Part shown: one piece after another, positions 56,621-64,000 of the stretch
How positions within the stretch are numbered: the stretch's first letter is position 1
Layout of the letters: each line of letters opens with the position of its first letter
Assembly (NCBI GenBank): GCA_002134785.1
Contig: MBQZ01000073.1
Coordinates: 84,101 to 148,100, forward strand
Length of the DNA: 64,000 nucleotides
Reading direction: 5' to 3'
DNA from: Crenothrix sp. D3
Lineage (GTDB): Bacteria; Pseudomonadota; Gammaproteobacteria; Methylococcales; Methylomonadaceae
Notes under the pieces: model-generated
The model's input: the letters and a program-made list of their open reading frames with translations, nothing else
Databases searched by the model: none
What the model was told of the DNA's origin: nothing
Translations under genes and position numbers: made by a program

Positions 56621-57175
56621 TGTACTAGATGAGTAACACGCCGCCAATAAACTCTGTAGTTTTGTCATACCTAAGGTACGCATTAATTCGATATTACGTT
56701 GTGGGATATTTTCCACATCGGGATAATTGCTGACTGCACGGTCAATGCTGGTTTCCCGCAACAAGTGCAACATTGGATACGGTGAGCGATTGGTATAATT
56801 TGCAGGGTCATCTAGCTTTGCACCTTCAAAACAATAATCTGGATGAAAGCTCGCCAGTTGATACACGCCTTCGTAGCCTTGTTCGTACAGTAAAGTTTCG
56901 GCAATCTCCAGAAAATCCAGAAAATCATCAAATAATTTAAAGGCAGTGGCATAAATCAATAACGTGGTTTCAATGTCAGTATCGGTGTCCAGTCGTTCAC
57001 ACTCCTGCATGAAAGTCATCAAGCACGTTTCTATGTCAATGTCTTGGTCAACACTAAAACGAATGCTACCGCGTTCTTGCTCACGTTTTGCGAAAGGACA
57101 GATATTGTGGGCGATAATAACTGAAGTTAGCCACGTTTGCGTGGCAGTGATGTAGAGTTGGGTTTTATCATTCAT
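56612..57175 (-). CDS. DUF1415-family protein
   Basis: A 187-residue protein of unknown function, DUF1415. Family segments are WLTSVIIAHNICPFAKRE, LASFHPDYCFEGAKLDDPAN and NRSPYPMLHLLRETSI. The start at 57175 (MNDKTQLYIT) is chosen, since the longer reading from 57232 would pass through repeat-like sequence. Its downstream end lies at the edge of a repeat. Confidence 0.87.
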   Translation of the reverse strand: MNDKTQLYITATQTWLTSVIIAHNICPFAKREQERGSIRFSVDQDIDIETCLMTFMQECERLDTDTDIETTLLIYATAFKLFDDFLDFLEIAETLLYEQGYEGVYQLASFHPDYCFEGAKLDDPANYTNRSPYPMLHLLRETSIDRAVSNYPDVENIPQRNIELMRTLGMTKLQSLLAACYSSSTYS

Positions 57176-57197
57176 GAGTAAGTATATTTTTATAAAG

Positions 57198-57247
57198 GTG
57201 GGCGCGACAAATTCGCACCTTTTAAAACGCAATGGACTCGCGCTTAC
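57198..57247. repeat. Degenerate relative of repeat family F
   Basis: GTGGGCGCGACAAATTCGCA then GACTCGCGCTTAC resembles the elements at 3127 and 42172 but with insertions. Low confidence in assignment. Confidence 0.4.
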
Positions 57248-57253
57248 ATTTTG

Positions 57254-57712
57254 TTATTCCAAGGACAGAATAAAATCCCATTGCGCTTGACTGACGGGCA
57301 TAATGGACAAGCGATTACCGTTTCTTACCAACGTAAAATCCGTCAATTCGGCTTTGGTTTTTAGTTCTTTCAGCGTGATAGTACGTGATAATTTTCTGAT
57401 ATATTTTACGTCCACTCGCATCCAGCGCGGTTTATTCGCATCGCTCTTTGCATCAAAATGAGGGTCATTAACATCAAACGCGGAACAATCAGGATAACCC
57501 TCTTTGACCACTTCCATGATGCCGACAATACCTGCCTCCGCACAATTAGACTGATAAAAAAATACGCGGTCGCCTACTTTCATGTCATCACGCATCATAT
57601 TCCGCGCTTGATAATTACGCACGCCATCCCACGGTTCAATTTGCTCTGGACGATTTGCTAAATCATCAATACTAAAGCTGTCAGGTTCGGATTTCATTAG
57701 CCAGTAGTTCAT
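57254..57712 (-). CDS. EVE-domain protein (PUA-like)
   Basis: A 152-residue protein of the EVE family, a PUA-like fold that binds modified bases in RNA or DNA. Segments MNYWLMKSEPDSFSIDDL, GVRNYQARNMMRDDMKVGD and FYQSNCAEAGIVGIMEV are typical. It overlaps tsaB by four bases. Related proteins occur in anti-phage and translation contexts; the core-genome position beside tsaB suggests housekeeping. Confidence 0.9.
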   Translation of the reverse strand: MNYWLMKSEPDSFSIDDLANRPEQIEPWDGVRNYQARNMMRDDMKVGDRVFFYQSNCAEAGIVGIMEVVKEGYPDCSAFDVNDPHFDAKSDANKPRWMRVDVKYIRKLSRTITLKELKTKAELTDFTLVRNGNRLSIMPVSQAQWDFILSLE

Positions 57713-58404
57713 AGCGCGTGCCGTTCTGCTTCAGTTTTTGCGACTTTATCACGCAGATACACAGGCATAGCCAGTTCCACAGGTACGGCTAAACCTTGTT
57801 CAAATCCACGCACGCCTAACCGCGCAATCAGTGCGGCACGCGGCAAATTATCCGTTTCATAATGACTCACCCGCCCTGCTAAGCGGCTCATTAATTCATC
57901 GGCATACACGCCCCAACCTGAACCAATCCCCACACCTACGCCATCAACAGCACAATCAACTAAAGAAGCAGGAGTGACTGATTCATCACCGATAAGCTCA
58001 GCAAATCCCAGCGCATTACGCTGATATACGCCCCAGAAAATTTCCGCCATGCGTGCATCTATCGCGGTAAACGCCAAGTTGCTTTCAGTACGGTCAAAAA
58101 ATTCTTGCGCCATCGCCGCTAACGTCGAAACACAGACCACAGGTAAATCAGCACCCAAGGCAATGCCTTGAATCACACCCGTGGCAATACGAATGCCTGT
58201 AAACGAACCTGGTCCACAACCAAACGCCAGCGCGTCTAACTCTGTGGGTTTTAAACCTGCCTCACGCATCAACTCATCAATCATCGGCAAAATCAGCTGC
58301 GTGTGGTGTCGGGGCGCGAGTTCAAAGCGTTCGCTAATTACACCATCCACATATAGTGCGGCGGAACACGCTTCGGTCGCAGTTTCTACGGCTAATAATT
58401 TCAT
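57709..58404 (-). CDS. tsaB: tRNA threonylcarbamoyladenosine biosynthesis protein TsaB
   Basis: A 231-residue ASKHA-fold protein that forms the TsaBDE complex for t6A modification of tRNA. Motifs are LLAVETATEACSAAL, HHTQLILPMIDEL and FGCGPGSFTGIRIATG. It overlaps the helicase gene by four bases on the upstream side. Confidence 0.95.
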   Translation of the reverse strand: MKLLAVETATEACSAALYVDGVISERFELAPRHHTQLILPMIDELMREAGLKPTELDALAFGCGPGSFTGIRIATGVIQGIALGADLPVVCVSTLAAMAQEFFDRTESNLAFTAIDARMAEIFWGVYQRNALGFAELIGDESVTPASLVDCAVDGVGVGIGSGWGVYADELMSRLAGRVSHYETDNLPRAALIARLGVRGFEQGLAVPVELAMPVYLRDKVAKTEAERHAL

Positions 58405-60320
58405 TCTTCATTCTCTGGTTGGAAAAATGCCTGTACATCGGCAATATCGCGAGTGCGCTGCATCGGCGGCACACTGTCTAAAAATATCTGCCCGTAGGCT
58501 TTTTTTAACAAACGGGGATCGCATATCATCAACACGCCTTTATCTTCGACATCACGAATCAAGCGTCCAATGCCCTGACGCAAGGCAATCACCGCTGTCG
58601 GCACTTGATAATCCATAAAAGCATTTTTACCTTGTTCAGTCATCGCATTCAAACGGGCTTTTAACACGGGATCGAATGGCGACGCGAACGGTAGTTTATC
58701 AATAATCACGCACGATAACGCCTCACCGCGCACATCCACGCCTTCCCAAAAACTGGATGTGCCTAATAATACCGCATTACCCGCTGTTTCAAATTGTTCC
58801 AGCAATCGGTTTTTTGACACCGTTCCCTGCACCAACAACGGATAATCTAATTTTCCTTCCAGCAATTCAGCGGCTTGTTTTAACGCGCGGTGGCTAGTAA
58901 ACAGAAAAAACGCCCGTCCACGACTGGCTTGTAATACAGGAATAGCAAAGTCAACCAGACGGGGAATGCAATCAACATCATTCGGTTGCGGTAAATTTTT
59001 TGGATGATAAAACAAGGCTTGCTTGGCAAAATCAAACGGGCTTTCCCAGCTGTCACTCGCCGCATTACTTAAGCCTAAATTATCAGAAAAATGCTCAAAC
59101 CGATTCGCCACGCTGAGTGTCGCGGAGGTGAAAATCCACGTTGCCGAATGTTGCTGCATAAAACTTTGAAATTCACTGGCAATATTCAGCGGCGTGCGAT
59201 TCAGGCTAAACGTCCGTTTGTGGGTTTCATACCAGCGTATCCATTTATTATCGGCAGGTTTCAACATCAATTCTAATTGCCCGATGAGTTCATCACTGCG
59301 TTTATGACAGGCTTCCAGCCCTTTGGTTTTCACCGAGGCTATTTTTAACTGCTCAGTCAGGCGCACTAACTGGCTTTGCACCGCTGTTAAAGCCTTCATT
59401 ATCTTAGGATTGGTTTCAATCTCGTGCCACTCGCCGCGCTTTTGTTCCACACCAAAGGCAAGCCGCAAATCTTTTACTTCATGTTCCAGCGTTTCAGCGG
59501 CAGTACGCAAATCAGGAATATCGGTCGCATCTTTAAAAAATTCGACTAGCGCGTCTTGCGCTAACTCACTGAGCTGTTTCGCGCCCACGGTAACACCTAA
59601 AAAATTACTCGCTGTGTCCGCGAGTTGATGCGCTTCATCAATAATCACCACATCCGCAGTGGGCAATAATTCGCCAAAACCGCCATCGCGCAACGACCAA
59701 TCAGCACACAACACATGATGATTCACCACTAAAATATCGGCTTCTTTGGCTTTCTTCCGCGCCTGCACCAAAAAACAAGTGTCATAATCATCACAATCCG
59801 AGCCTAAACAATTATCCAGCGTCGAAGTCGCATGAAACCACACAGGCTCAGAATCAGCCACCGTTGCCATTTCCGCAATATCACCCGTGACCGTGCGTTT
59901 TGCCCACGCACTGATTTTCGCCAAGGCTTTAGCATCAAATTGACTATAGCCAATGTGCGAAGTCAGCGAATTAGCCAAGCGATAAGTACACAGATAATTA
60001 GCCCGTCCTTTTAATAAGGTAGCCACAAACGGCTGATTAAGCGCACGGCGAATCAGCGGCAAATCTTTATTAAACAACTGATCTTGCAGGTTTTTCGTCC
60101 CTGTTGAAATAATGACTTTCTTACCCGACAAAATCGCAGGCACTAAATAGGCAAACGTCTTACCCGTCCCCGTCCCTGCTTCAGCAATTAAATGTTGTTG
60201 GCTGTTTATCGCTTTTTCAATCGCCTCCGCCATTTCCAACTGCGCCGCGCGTGGCTGATAACCTTTGATGATTTTGGCTAACGCGCCATTGGGTTTAAAA
60301 AATGAAGTGAGTGCTGTCAA
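58401..60320 (-). CDS. DinG/YoaA-family ATP-dependent helicase
   Basis: A 639-residue superfamily-2 (XPD-like) helicase. It has Q-motif YQPRAAQLEMAEAI, Walker A AEAGTGTGKTFAYLVP, DEAH (VVIIDEAHQLADT), an iron-sulfur-type cysteine set (YLCTYR, NCLGSDCDDYDTCF) and FWEGVDVRGEAL and RQGIGRLIRD in the C-terminal half. The size and the tsaB neighbour match YoaA. It is the last core gene before the accessory island. Confidence 0.93.
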   Translation of the reverse strand: MTALTSFFKPNGALAKIIKGYQPRAAQLEMAEAIEKAINSQQHLIAEAGTGTGKTFAYLVPAILSGKKVIISTGTKNLQDQLFNKDLPLIRRALNQPFVATLLKGRANYLCTYRLANSLTSHIGYSQFDAKALAKISAWAKRTVTGDIAEMATVADSEPVWFHATSTLDNCLGSDCDDYDTCFLVQARKKAKEADILVVNHHVLCADWSLRDGGFGELLPTADVVIIDEAHQLADTASNFLGVTVGAKQLSELAQDALVEFFKDATDIPDLRTAAETLEHEVKDLRLAFGVEQKRGEWHEIETNPKIMKALTAVQSQLVRLTEQLKIASVKTKGLEACHKRSDELIGQLELMLKPADNKWIRWYETHKRTFSLNRTPLNIASEFQSFMQQHSATWIFTSATLSVANRFEHFSDNLGLSNAASDSWESPFDFAKQALFYHPKNLPQPNDVDCIPRLVDFAIPVLQASRGRAFFLFTSHRALKQAAELLEGKLDYPLLVQGTVSKNRLLEQFETAGNAVLLGTSSFWEGVDVRGEALSCVIIDKLPFASPFDPVLKARLNAMTEQGKNAFMDYQVPTAVIALRQGIGRLIRDVEDKGVLMICDPRLLKKAYGQIFLDSVPPMQRTRDIADVQAFFQPENEE

Positions 60321-60497
60321 GGAAGTGTTGCCGTGCTGAATAATAAAGCGTGCAGTGTAGGATAGTCAGGGCAAGAATGCTACCCAGTTGCTGGGTTATG
60401 TGGTAGTTTCGGGTGATTTTTAGCTAGCAATAAGTATAATTGTAAGGTTGCCAGCTGTATCTAGTATTGCACCATTTCGGCATAGGCTACTCTGTGC

Positions 60498-60506
60498 TGC
60501 TATAAT
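60498..60506 (+). promoter_or_regulatory. Extended -10 promoter before the ParB-like gene
   Basis: TGCTATAAT is an extended -10 (TGnTATAAT) 39 bases before the ATG at 60545. A weak -35 (TCGGCA at 60477-60482) lies 18 bases upstream. No strong ribosome-binding site is seen before the gene. Confidence 0.5.
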
Positions 60507-60544
60507 TTACTGCACCCACATTATTTGAAATAATTAGAATAACT

Positions 60545-61606
60545 ATGAAATCAAAAAAAGTCAGTCTAAAAAACATTTTTTTAGATCCCAATAATTTTAG
60601 GCTACATGGTCATGGTAAATATAAATATGTAGATACCAAAGACTACAAAAATGTAATGGTACAGAAGAGGACATATAACATGATTCTCGAAGGTGAACGA
60701 AGGGAAGGTATTAAGGATCTTATCGATAGCTTCAAAAGCAATGGAATTCTTAAAATAGATAATATCTTAGTTCGACCTCTACCTGATGGTAACTTTTTGG
60801 TAATCGAAGGAAATCGAAGAATTGCAACATTAAAAGCACTTATTGAGGATAATGAACAAGGGTATGACGTTGGAAATGTTGATCCTGAGTTCTTCATTAA
60901 CAAAAGAATAGATGTTGTTGAATACGAAATGGACTCAGATGACTCAGAAGCTTATTTGCTTTTGATGGGACTTAGACATGTTACGAAAGTAAAAGATTGG
61001 GGAGATTTTGAACAGTCAGAATTGGTTCATGATTTAAATACAAAATTTGAATTGTCGTTTTCCGAGATTTCTAATAGATTAGGTATTACTGTAGCCCAAG
61101 TTAAACGTAGGGTTAACACATTCGTTGCAATGCAGCTTTATAAGAGAGATCCCCAATACACGGATCAGTTTTCTTCAAAAATGGCTCCTATGTTTTATGA
61201 ATTAATGGGGACACCTCAAATGAGGGATTGGTTGGATTGGTCTGAAGAAGATAAAGCATTTAGAAATACCTCTAATCTAAATAGATTTTTTGATTGGATT
61301 TCAAAAACAGATGAGAAAGAAGAACCAATTGTAAAAAATCGTGACGACATCAGGACGCTAAGAAAAATTATTAATGATTCTGAAGCATTAGCAATTATGG
61401 AAGATCAAAATAGCCTTATTGAGGCTTATGAACAGAGTCTTTCTGTCACAACTGAAGGGGTTAAAAAAGCAATAGCAGCCCTACAGCGTAATGTAGACAA
61501 AATAACTGTTTCAGCATTAGTACACATGAGTACTGTAGAAAAAGCTAAGTTAGGACGTATTATCGATACACTTAAAGCATTTGAGAAACTAATAGATGGT
61601 TGCTAA
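60545..61606 (+). CDS. ParB-like N-terminal-domain protein (accessory, function unknown)
   Basis: A 353-residue protein with a ParB/Srx-type fold at about 1-130 (PNNFRLHGHGKY, FLVIEGNRRIATLKALI in place of the ParB GERRxRA motif), then a helix-turn-helix at about 170-195 (FSEISNRLGITVAQVKRRVN) and an alpha-helical C-terminal part. No ParA is adjacent, so plasmid partition is unlikely. ParB-fold domains with NTP or nuclease activity recur in defence and DNA-modification systems. It is noticeably A+T-rich with AT-ending codons unlike the core genes, which suggests transfer. It overlaps the next gene by 11 bases. Confidence 0.65.
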   Translation: MKSKKVSLKNIFLDPNNFRLHGHGKYKYVDTKDYKNVMVQKRTYNMILEGERREGIKDLIDSFKSNGILKIDNILVRPLPDGNFLVIEGNRRIATLKALIEDNEQGYDVGNVDPEFFINKRIDVVEYEMDSDDSEAYLLLMGLRHVTKVKDWGDFEQSELVHDLNTKFELSFSEISNRLGITVAQVKRRVNTFVAMQLYKRDPQYTDQFSSKMAPMFYELMGTPQMRDWLDWSEEDKAFRNTSNLNRFFDWISKTDEKEEPIVKNRDDIRTLRKIINDSEALAIMEDQNSLIEAYEQSLSVTTEGVKKAIAALQRNVDKITVSALVHMSTVEKAKLGRIIDTLKAFEKLIDGC

Positions 61607-62384
61607 TTGTTATCCAGACGAACACGTTTTTTTATTAGGATGCTCATCATCAGGAGATTTTAATGGTCAAGTAAAGGTATGTTTTGAAAAAAATGATGAA
61701 AACTTAGCATTATCTCTCTCTGAGGAGTTGGAAAAGCTTTCTAATAGTTTAAACCAATTGAATAATGTGCAGCCTTTTATGCAATCTCTTGATCCAGATA
61801 CATTAAATTACATTTTCGATAATAATTTTCTTCAGAGGTATCGCTCCGTAAATAAATTCATAAAGAATATAGATGATGTACGTTTTGAGTCTCTATGTGC
61901 TTATTATGTTAGTTTACTAGGCTGTTCAGATTTTAGAGTGACTCGTCGTTCAAGTGATCAAGGCTTAGATTTCTACGGTACACTTCCCTTTAATAAGTAT
62001 TCTTTTTTTGGACCAGTTTCTGAGAAAAGTTTTTTGATAGGACAGGCAAAGTTATATACATCAAAGGTAGGAACATCTGAAATACGGGAGTTTGTAGGAT
62101 CGATTGAATTACTTAGAAGGAGAATATATTCAAGTGAAACCTACGCCTATCAATTTGCAACTGAGTTAAAGCATTACACATTGATAAATCCCATTTTTAT
62201 TTCATCATCTAGCTTCACAAAAGATGCAGTAACGATTTGTCAGAAAGTAGGTATTAGAATGATAGATATAGTCAAACTCATAACTTTACTTACCTCTGTT
62301 AAAGATATATTTGATGGAAATAATGAACTCAAGGATTCTGTATTTTATCAAGAAATATTGAGGATCAAGATAGCAGAAAGCTAA
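61596..62384 (+). CDS. Mrr-like restriction endonuclease-fold protein
   Basis: A 262-residue protein with a PD-(D/E)XK-type nuclease domain of the Mrr kind at about 95-230. FESLCAYYVSLLGCSDFRV carries the Glu; RRSSDQGLDFYGTL the Asp (D121 or D125); and LIGQAKLYT the Q150-x-K152 catalytic pair. The region GTSEIREFVGSIELLRR also fits Mrr_cat. The N-terminal 90 residues are of unknown fold. The start overlaps the ParB-like gene by 11 bases, so the pair is translated together. A+T-rich as its partner. Confidence 0.72.
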   Translation: MVANCYPDEHVFLLGCSSSGDFNGQVKVCFEKNDENLALSLSEELEKLSNSLNQLNNVQPFMQSLDPDTLNYIFDNNFLQRYRSVNKFIKNIDDVRFESLCAYYVSLLGCSDFRVTRRSSDQGLDFYGTLPFNKYSFFGPVSEKSFLIGQAKLYTSKVGTSEIREFVGSIELLRRRIYSSETYAYQFATELKHYTLINPIFISSSSFTKDAVTICQKVGIRMIDIVKLITLLTSVKDIFDGNNELKDSVFYQEILRIKIAES

Positions 62385-62454
62385 CAATAATCGCACCAGT
62401 TTATTGTATAACAGTGCAGATACGTTGTTCAAAATAAAAGATCAACGATAGTTT

Positions 62455-62682
62455 TTAACCATCAGTTCTATAAGCTGGAATAAGCCCTTTTGAACGTAAG
62501 CGAAAACAGGCATTTTCGACAAACTGTATGAGAGATTGAGGCAAGAGAGCCTCAACCTGTTTTATGCGTCTTATATCGCTCTTGCCAGACGATTCCGCTA
62601 ATGAGAATAACATACCCACCGCAACGGATTTATTTTTGGCAGACGGTTTTGACGAAGAAAACAAGTTTTTAAACAGATTCAT
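62455..62682 (-). CDS. Small hypothetical protein, coupled to the 82-residue membrane protein
   Basis: A 75-residue protein that I do not recognise, with a basic N-terminal third (NLFKNLFSSSKPSAKNKSVA) and an amphipathic C-terminal part. Its start overlaps the stop of the preceding gene by four bases (ATGA), which supports real translation. It shares an SVAVG string with that neighbour, perhaps by chance. Confidence 0.5.
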   Translation of the reverse strand: MNLFKNLFSSSKPSAKNKSVAVGMLFSLAESSGKSDIRRIKQVEALLPQSLIQFVENACFRLRSKGLIPAYRTDG

Positions 62683-62927
62683 GATTTATTCAACAATGGC
62701 AGAATAGTTAAAACCAAGCCCGCCAAGGTGGCGATACCACACACGATATTCCACACATCCCAAAAACTTGAGGGCGTTTTGCCAGTGTCAATAATAGTAA
62801 TAGGTGCGTGACTATCACCGCCTACTGCGACACTGCCATTACTCGCGGTGACTTGTTTCCTTTTGCCTAAGCCAAATACAAGACCTACAAAACCTACCAG
62901 CAACAACACAATACCTATTTCTATCAT
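62679..62927 (-). CDS. Small two-helix membrane protein with GSVAVGGDS motif
   Basis: An 82-residue protein with two hydrophobic segments (IGIVLLLVGFVGLVFGLG, about 3-20, and IVCGIATLAGLVLTILPLL, about 60-78) and between them NGSVAVGGDSHAPITIIDTG, a polar turn-rich motif. Similar GSVAVGG-type strings occur in small proteins of mobile and defence-rich regions, but no function is established. First gene of a two-gene minus-strand unit. Confidence 0.55.
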   Translation of the reverse strand: MIEIGIVLLLVGFVGLVFGLGKRKQVTASNGSVAVGGDSHAPITIIDTGKTPSSFWDVWNIVCGIATLAGLVLTILPLLNKS

Positions 62928-63099
62928 TTTAAGTCCTCAAGTTTTTGTTGATTTGTTCAGCTTATGAACAGTACAACATTTTTTCAGGAAAACACAGCTT
63001 GAAGGGCAAAAAGCGTTGAAAAATAGCCATCTTAAAATTATTTTCGGGTTTAAAATGGCACGTTACAGACCTATGCCTATAAATAAAAAACGTGAAACT

Positions 63100-63315
63100 A
63101 TGAATATTACAATTGAAATACCCGATGATATAAACCAGCAATTGGCGAATATTAAAAATAAAAATGCGTTTGTACTCGATGCCATCAAAAAAGCATTGCA
63201 ATCCCAAACACAGGTCAATGCGGATAATTATGATGATATTGATGCACAAGATATGTTGCTGATAAAAAACTCAGTTAAAAAACATAAAAAACTGTTGCTT
63301 AAACTGGCAAAATGA
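63100..63315 (+). CDS. Antitoxin-like protein (ribbon-helix-helix type)
   Basis: A 71-residue protein beginning MNITIEIPDDINQQLANIKN, the strand-helix layout of ribbon-helix-helix antitoxins, with a Lys-rich C-terminus. The start at 63100 is chosen over 63016 because of that N-terminal motif; a longer start is possible. Its stop overlaps the start of the Doc-like gene by four bases (ATGA), the usual toxin-antitoxin coupling. Confidence 0.7.
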   Translation: MNITIEIPDDINQQLANIKNKNAFVLDAIKKALQSQTQVNADNYDDIDAQDMLLIKNSVKKHKKLLLKLAK

Positions 63316-63569
63316 AAGAACCCATCTGGTTAAGCAAGGCGTTAATGCTAGCCGCTCACAAGCATATTATCGCTGAAACAGGCGGTTCGGAAGGTGTGCG
63401 AGATGAAACATTGCTTGAGTCAGCTTTATCCCGTCCCAAAAACGCCTATCATTATGAACAAGTCGATATTTTTGACCTCGCCGCTACTTATGCCGTAGGT
63501 ATATCAAGTAACCATCCTTTTGTTGATGGTAACAAGCGCGTGGCATTCGTTGCTGCTGATATTTTTTAG
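63312..63569 (+). pseudogene. Doc-family (Fic-fold) toxin, truncated by transposase insertion
   Basis: An 85-residue protein of the death-on-curing family. The Fic motif SSNHPFVDGNKRVAFVAA is intact, with the N-terminal Doc segment GGSEGVRDETLLESALSRP. Doc toxins are usually about 120-130 residues. Here the frame stops right after VAADIF, a few bases from the stop codon of a convergent transposase gene, so the C-terminal third has been cut off by insertion. The remainder may be inactive. Confidence 0.8.
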
Positions 63570-63572
63570 AAG

Positions 63573-64000
63573 TTACGCATTGACGATAGATGAAAAAAGT
63601 GGTCTCAAGTTTTCCTTACCGACGAGAAATTCCGAAATAAAAGATTTCACCACATTTGTGAACAATTCGCGTCGAACTTGATAACAATCAGTGATGGATT
63701 GCATTGATGTAAGTCGTTGTAATTGAACATAGCCACAAATGGCGGCAAACAAATGATTCTTGATTGCCTGTTTCCCCCGCACTTGGAAGTTTTCGATATT
63801 GCAAACTTGCTTGATGGCACGATGATATTGTTCGATTTGCCAATGTTTAGCGTGTTCAGTGTTAAATTCAGATTGATTAAATTCGGTGAGTTTTTCTTCG
63901 TCGGGTAAATAAACCACAGTGTGGCGCAGCTGGTCTTTTAGCTGTGTCCTGAAAAGTTTAACGTTCCCATAGCCTTTCAACCACACGATTAAACCGTTTT
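63573..64000 (-). mobile_element. Transposase C-terminus (IS701-like), truncated by window edge
   Basis: The last 140 or so residues of a DDE transposase, with HAKHWQIEQYHRAIKQVCNI, ENFQVRGKQAIKNHLFAAIC and GYVQLQRL, resembling IS701/IS4-superfamily transposases. The frame stays open through the window edge (NGLIVWLKG), so the GTG at 63986 is not the true start. Its stop lies only a few bases from the broken Doc gene. The outer end of the element is beyond the window, so the terminal repeats could not be compared. Confidence 0.7.

Noticed and set aside
60545..61606. A plasmid partition protein (ParB)
   Set aside because: There is no ParA gene or centromere-like repeat array nearby and the GERRxRA motif is changed to EGNRR.

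Overview
This window is chromosomal DNA of a gammaproteobacterium. The evidence is gene order: dsbD / aroQ-accB-accC / prmA / dusB-fis-purH-purD, dnaJ-dapB and tsaB next to a DinG/YoaA-type helicase are all gammaproteobacterial arrangements. The moderate A+T content, the many small palindromic intergenic repeats and families such as DUF29, DUF3782-like and DUF1640-like proteins fit large-genome environmental lineages (Thiotrichales- or Methylococcales-like). The exact lineage is not resolved. I saw no rRNA, tRNA or CRISPR array.

Layout. 1-8.3 kb: the end of a SulP anion transporter, then a six-gene operon for a membrane complex related to hydrogenase-4 and complex I (hyfB-C-E-F-G-I). Its large subunit has lost both metal-binding CxxC pairs, so it is an Ehr-type (energy-converting-hydrogenase-related) complex and not a hydrogenase. 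8.4-12.2 kb: a J-domain-like protein, UvrD and a small DUF2892 protein. 12.3-15.8 kb: fxsA, cutA, a DsbD with a duplicated N-terminal domain, and a TlpA-like thioredoxin. 16.1-24.7 kb: a tight minus-strand red-light signalling operon (three-PAS hybrid kinase, a REC-HD-GYP-histidine kinase fusion, bacteriophytochrome, Rcp1-like response regulator, heme oxygenase), with a divergent MarR regulator and a decayed IS3-family transposase beside it. This block sits inside the otherwise conserved dsbD-aroQ neighbourhood.

25.8-35.7 kb: the housekeeping block (aroQ, accBC, prmA, tag, dusB, fis, purH, purD) with a few lineage-specific genes, ending in an orphan exosortase-system acyltransferase. 35.7-40.7 kb: a YfiR / GGDEF-EAL / TonB-receptor module on the minus strand. 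40.9-44.9 kb: M18 aminopeptidase, FAD oxidoreductase, DUF3301 protein and a carboxylesterase. 45.1-53.1 kb: an RTX-type secreted protein and a complete type I secretion system (ABC, HlyD-like, TolC-like), separated by a PD-(D/E)XK-like protein and packed with repeat elements. 53.2-60.3 kb: dtd, dapB, dnaJ, bacteriohemerythrin, DUF1415, EVE-domain protein, tsaB and helicase.

60.5-64 kb is an accessory island, visibly more A+T-rich in its first two genes. It carries a ParB-like protein overlapping an Mrr-like nuclease (a candidate undescribed defence or modification-sensing pair), two tiny overlapping genes, and an antitoxin with a Doc toxin truncated by a transposase that runs off the window.

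At least seven families of short palindromic repeats recur between genes, and two copies contribute to coding sequence (inside hyfG and at the 3' end of the FAD oxidoreductase gene).
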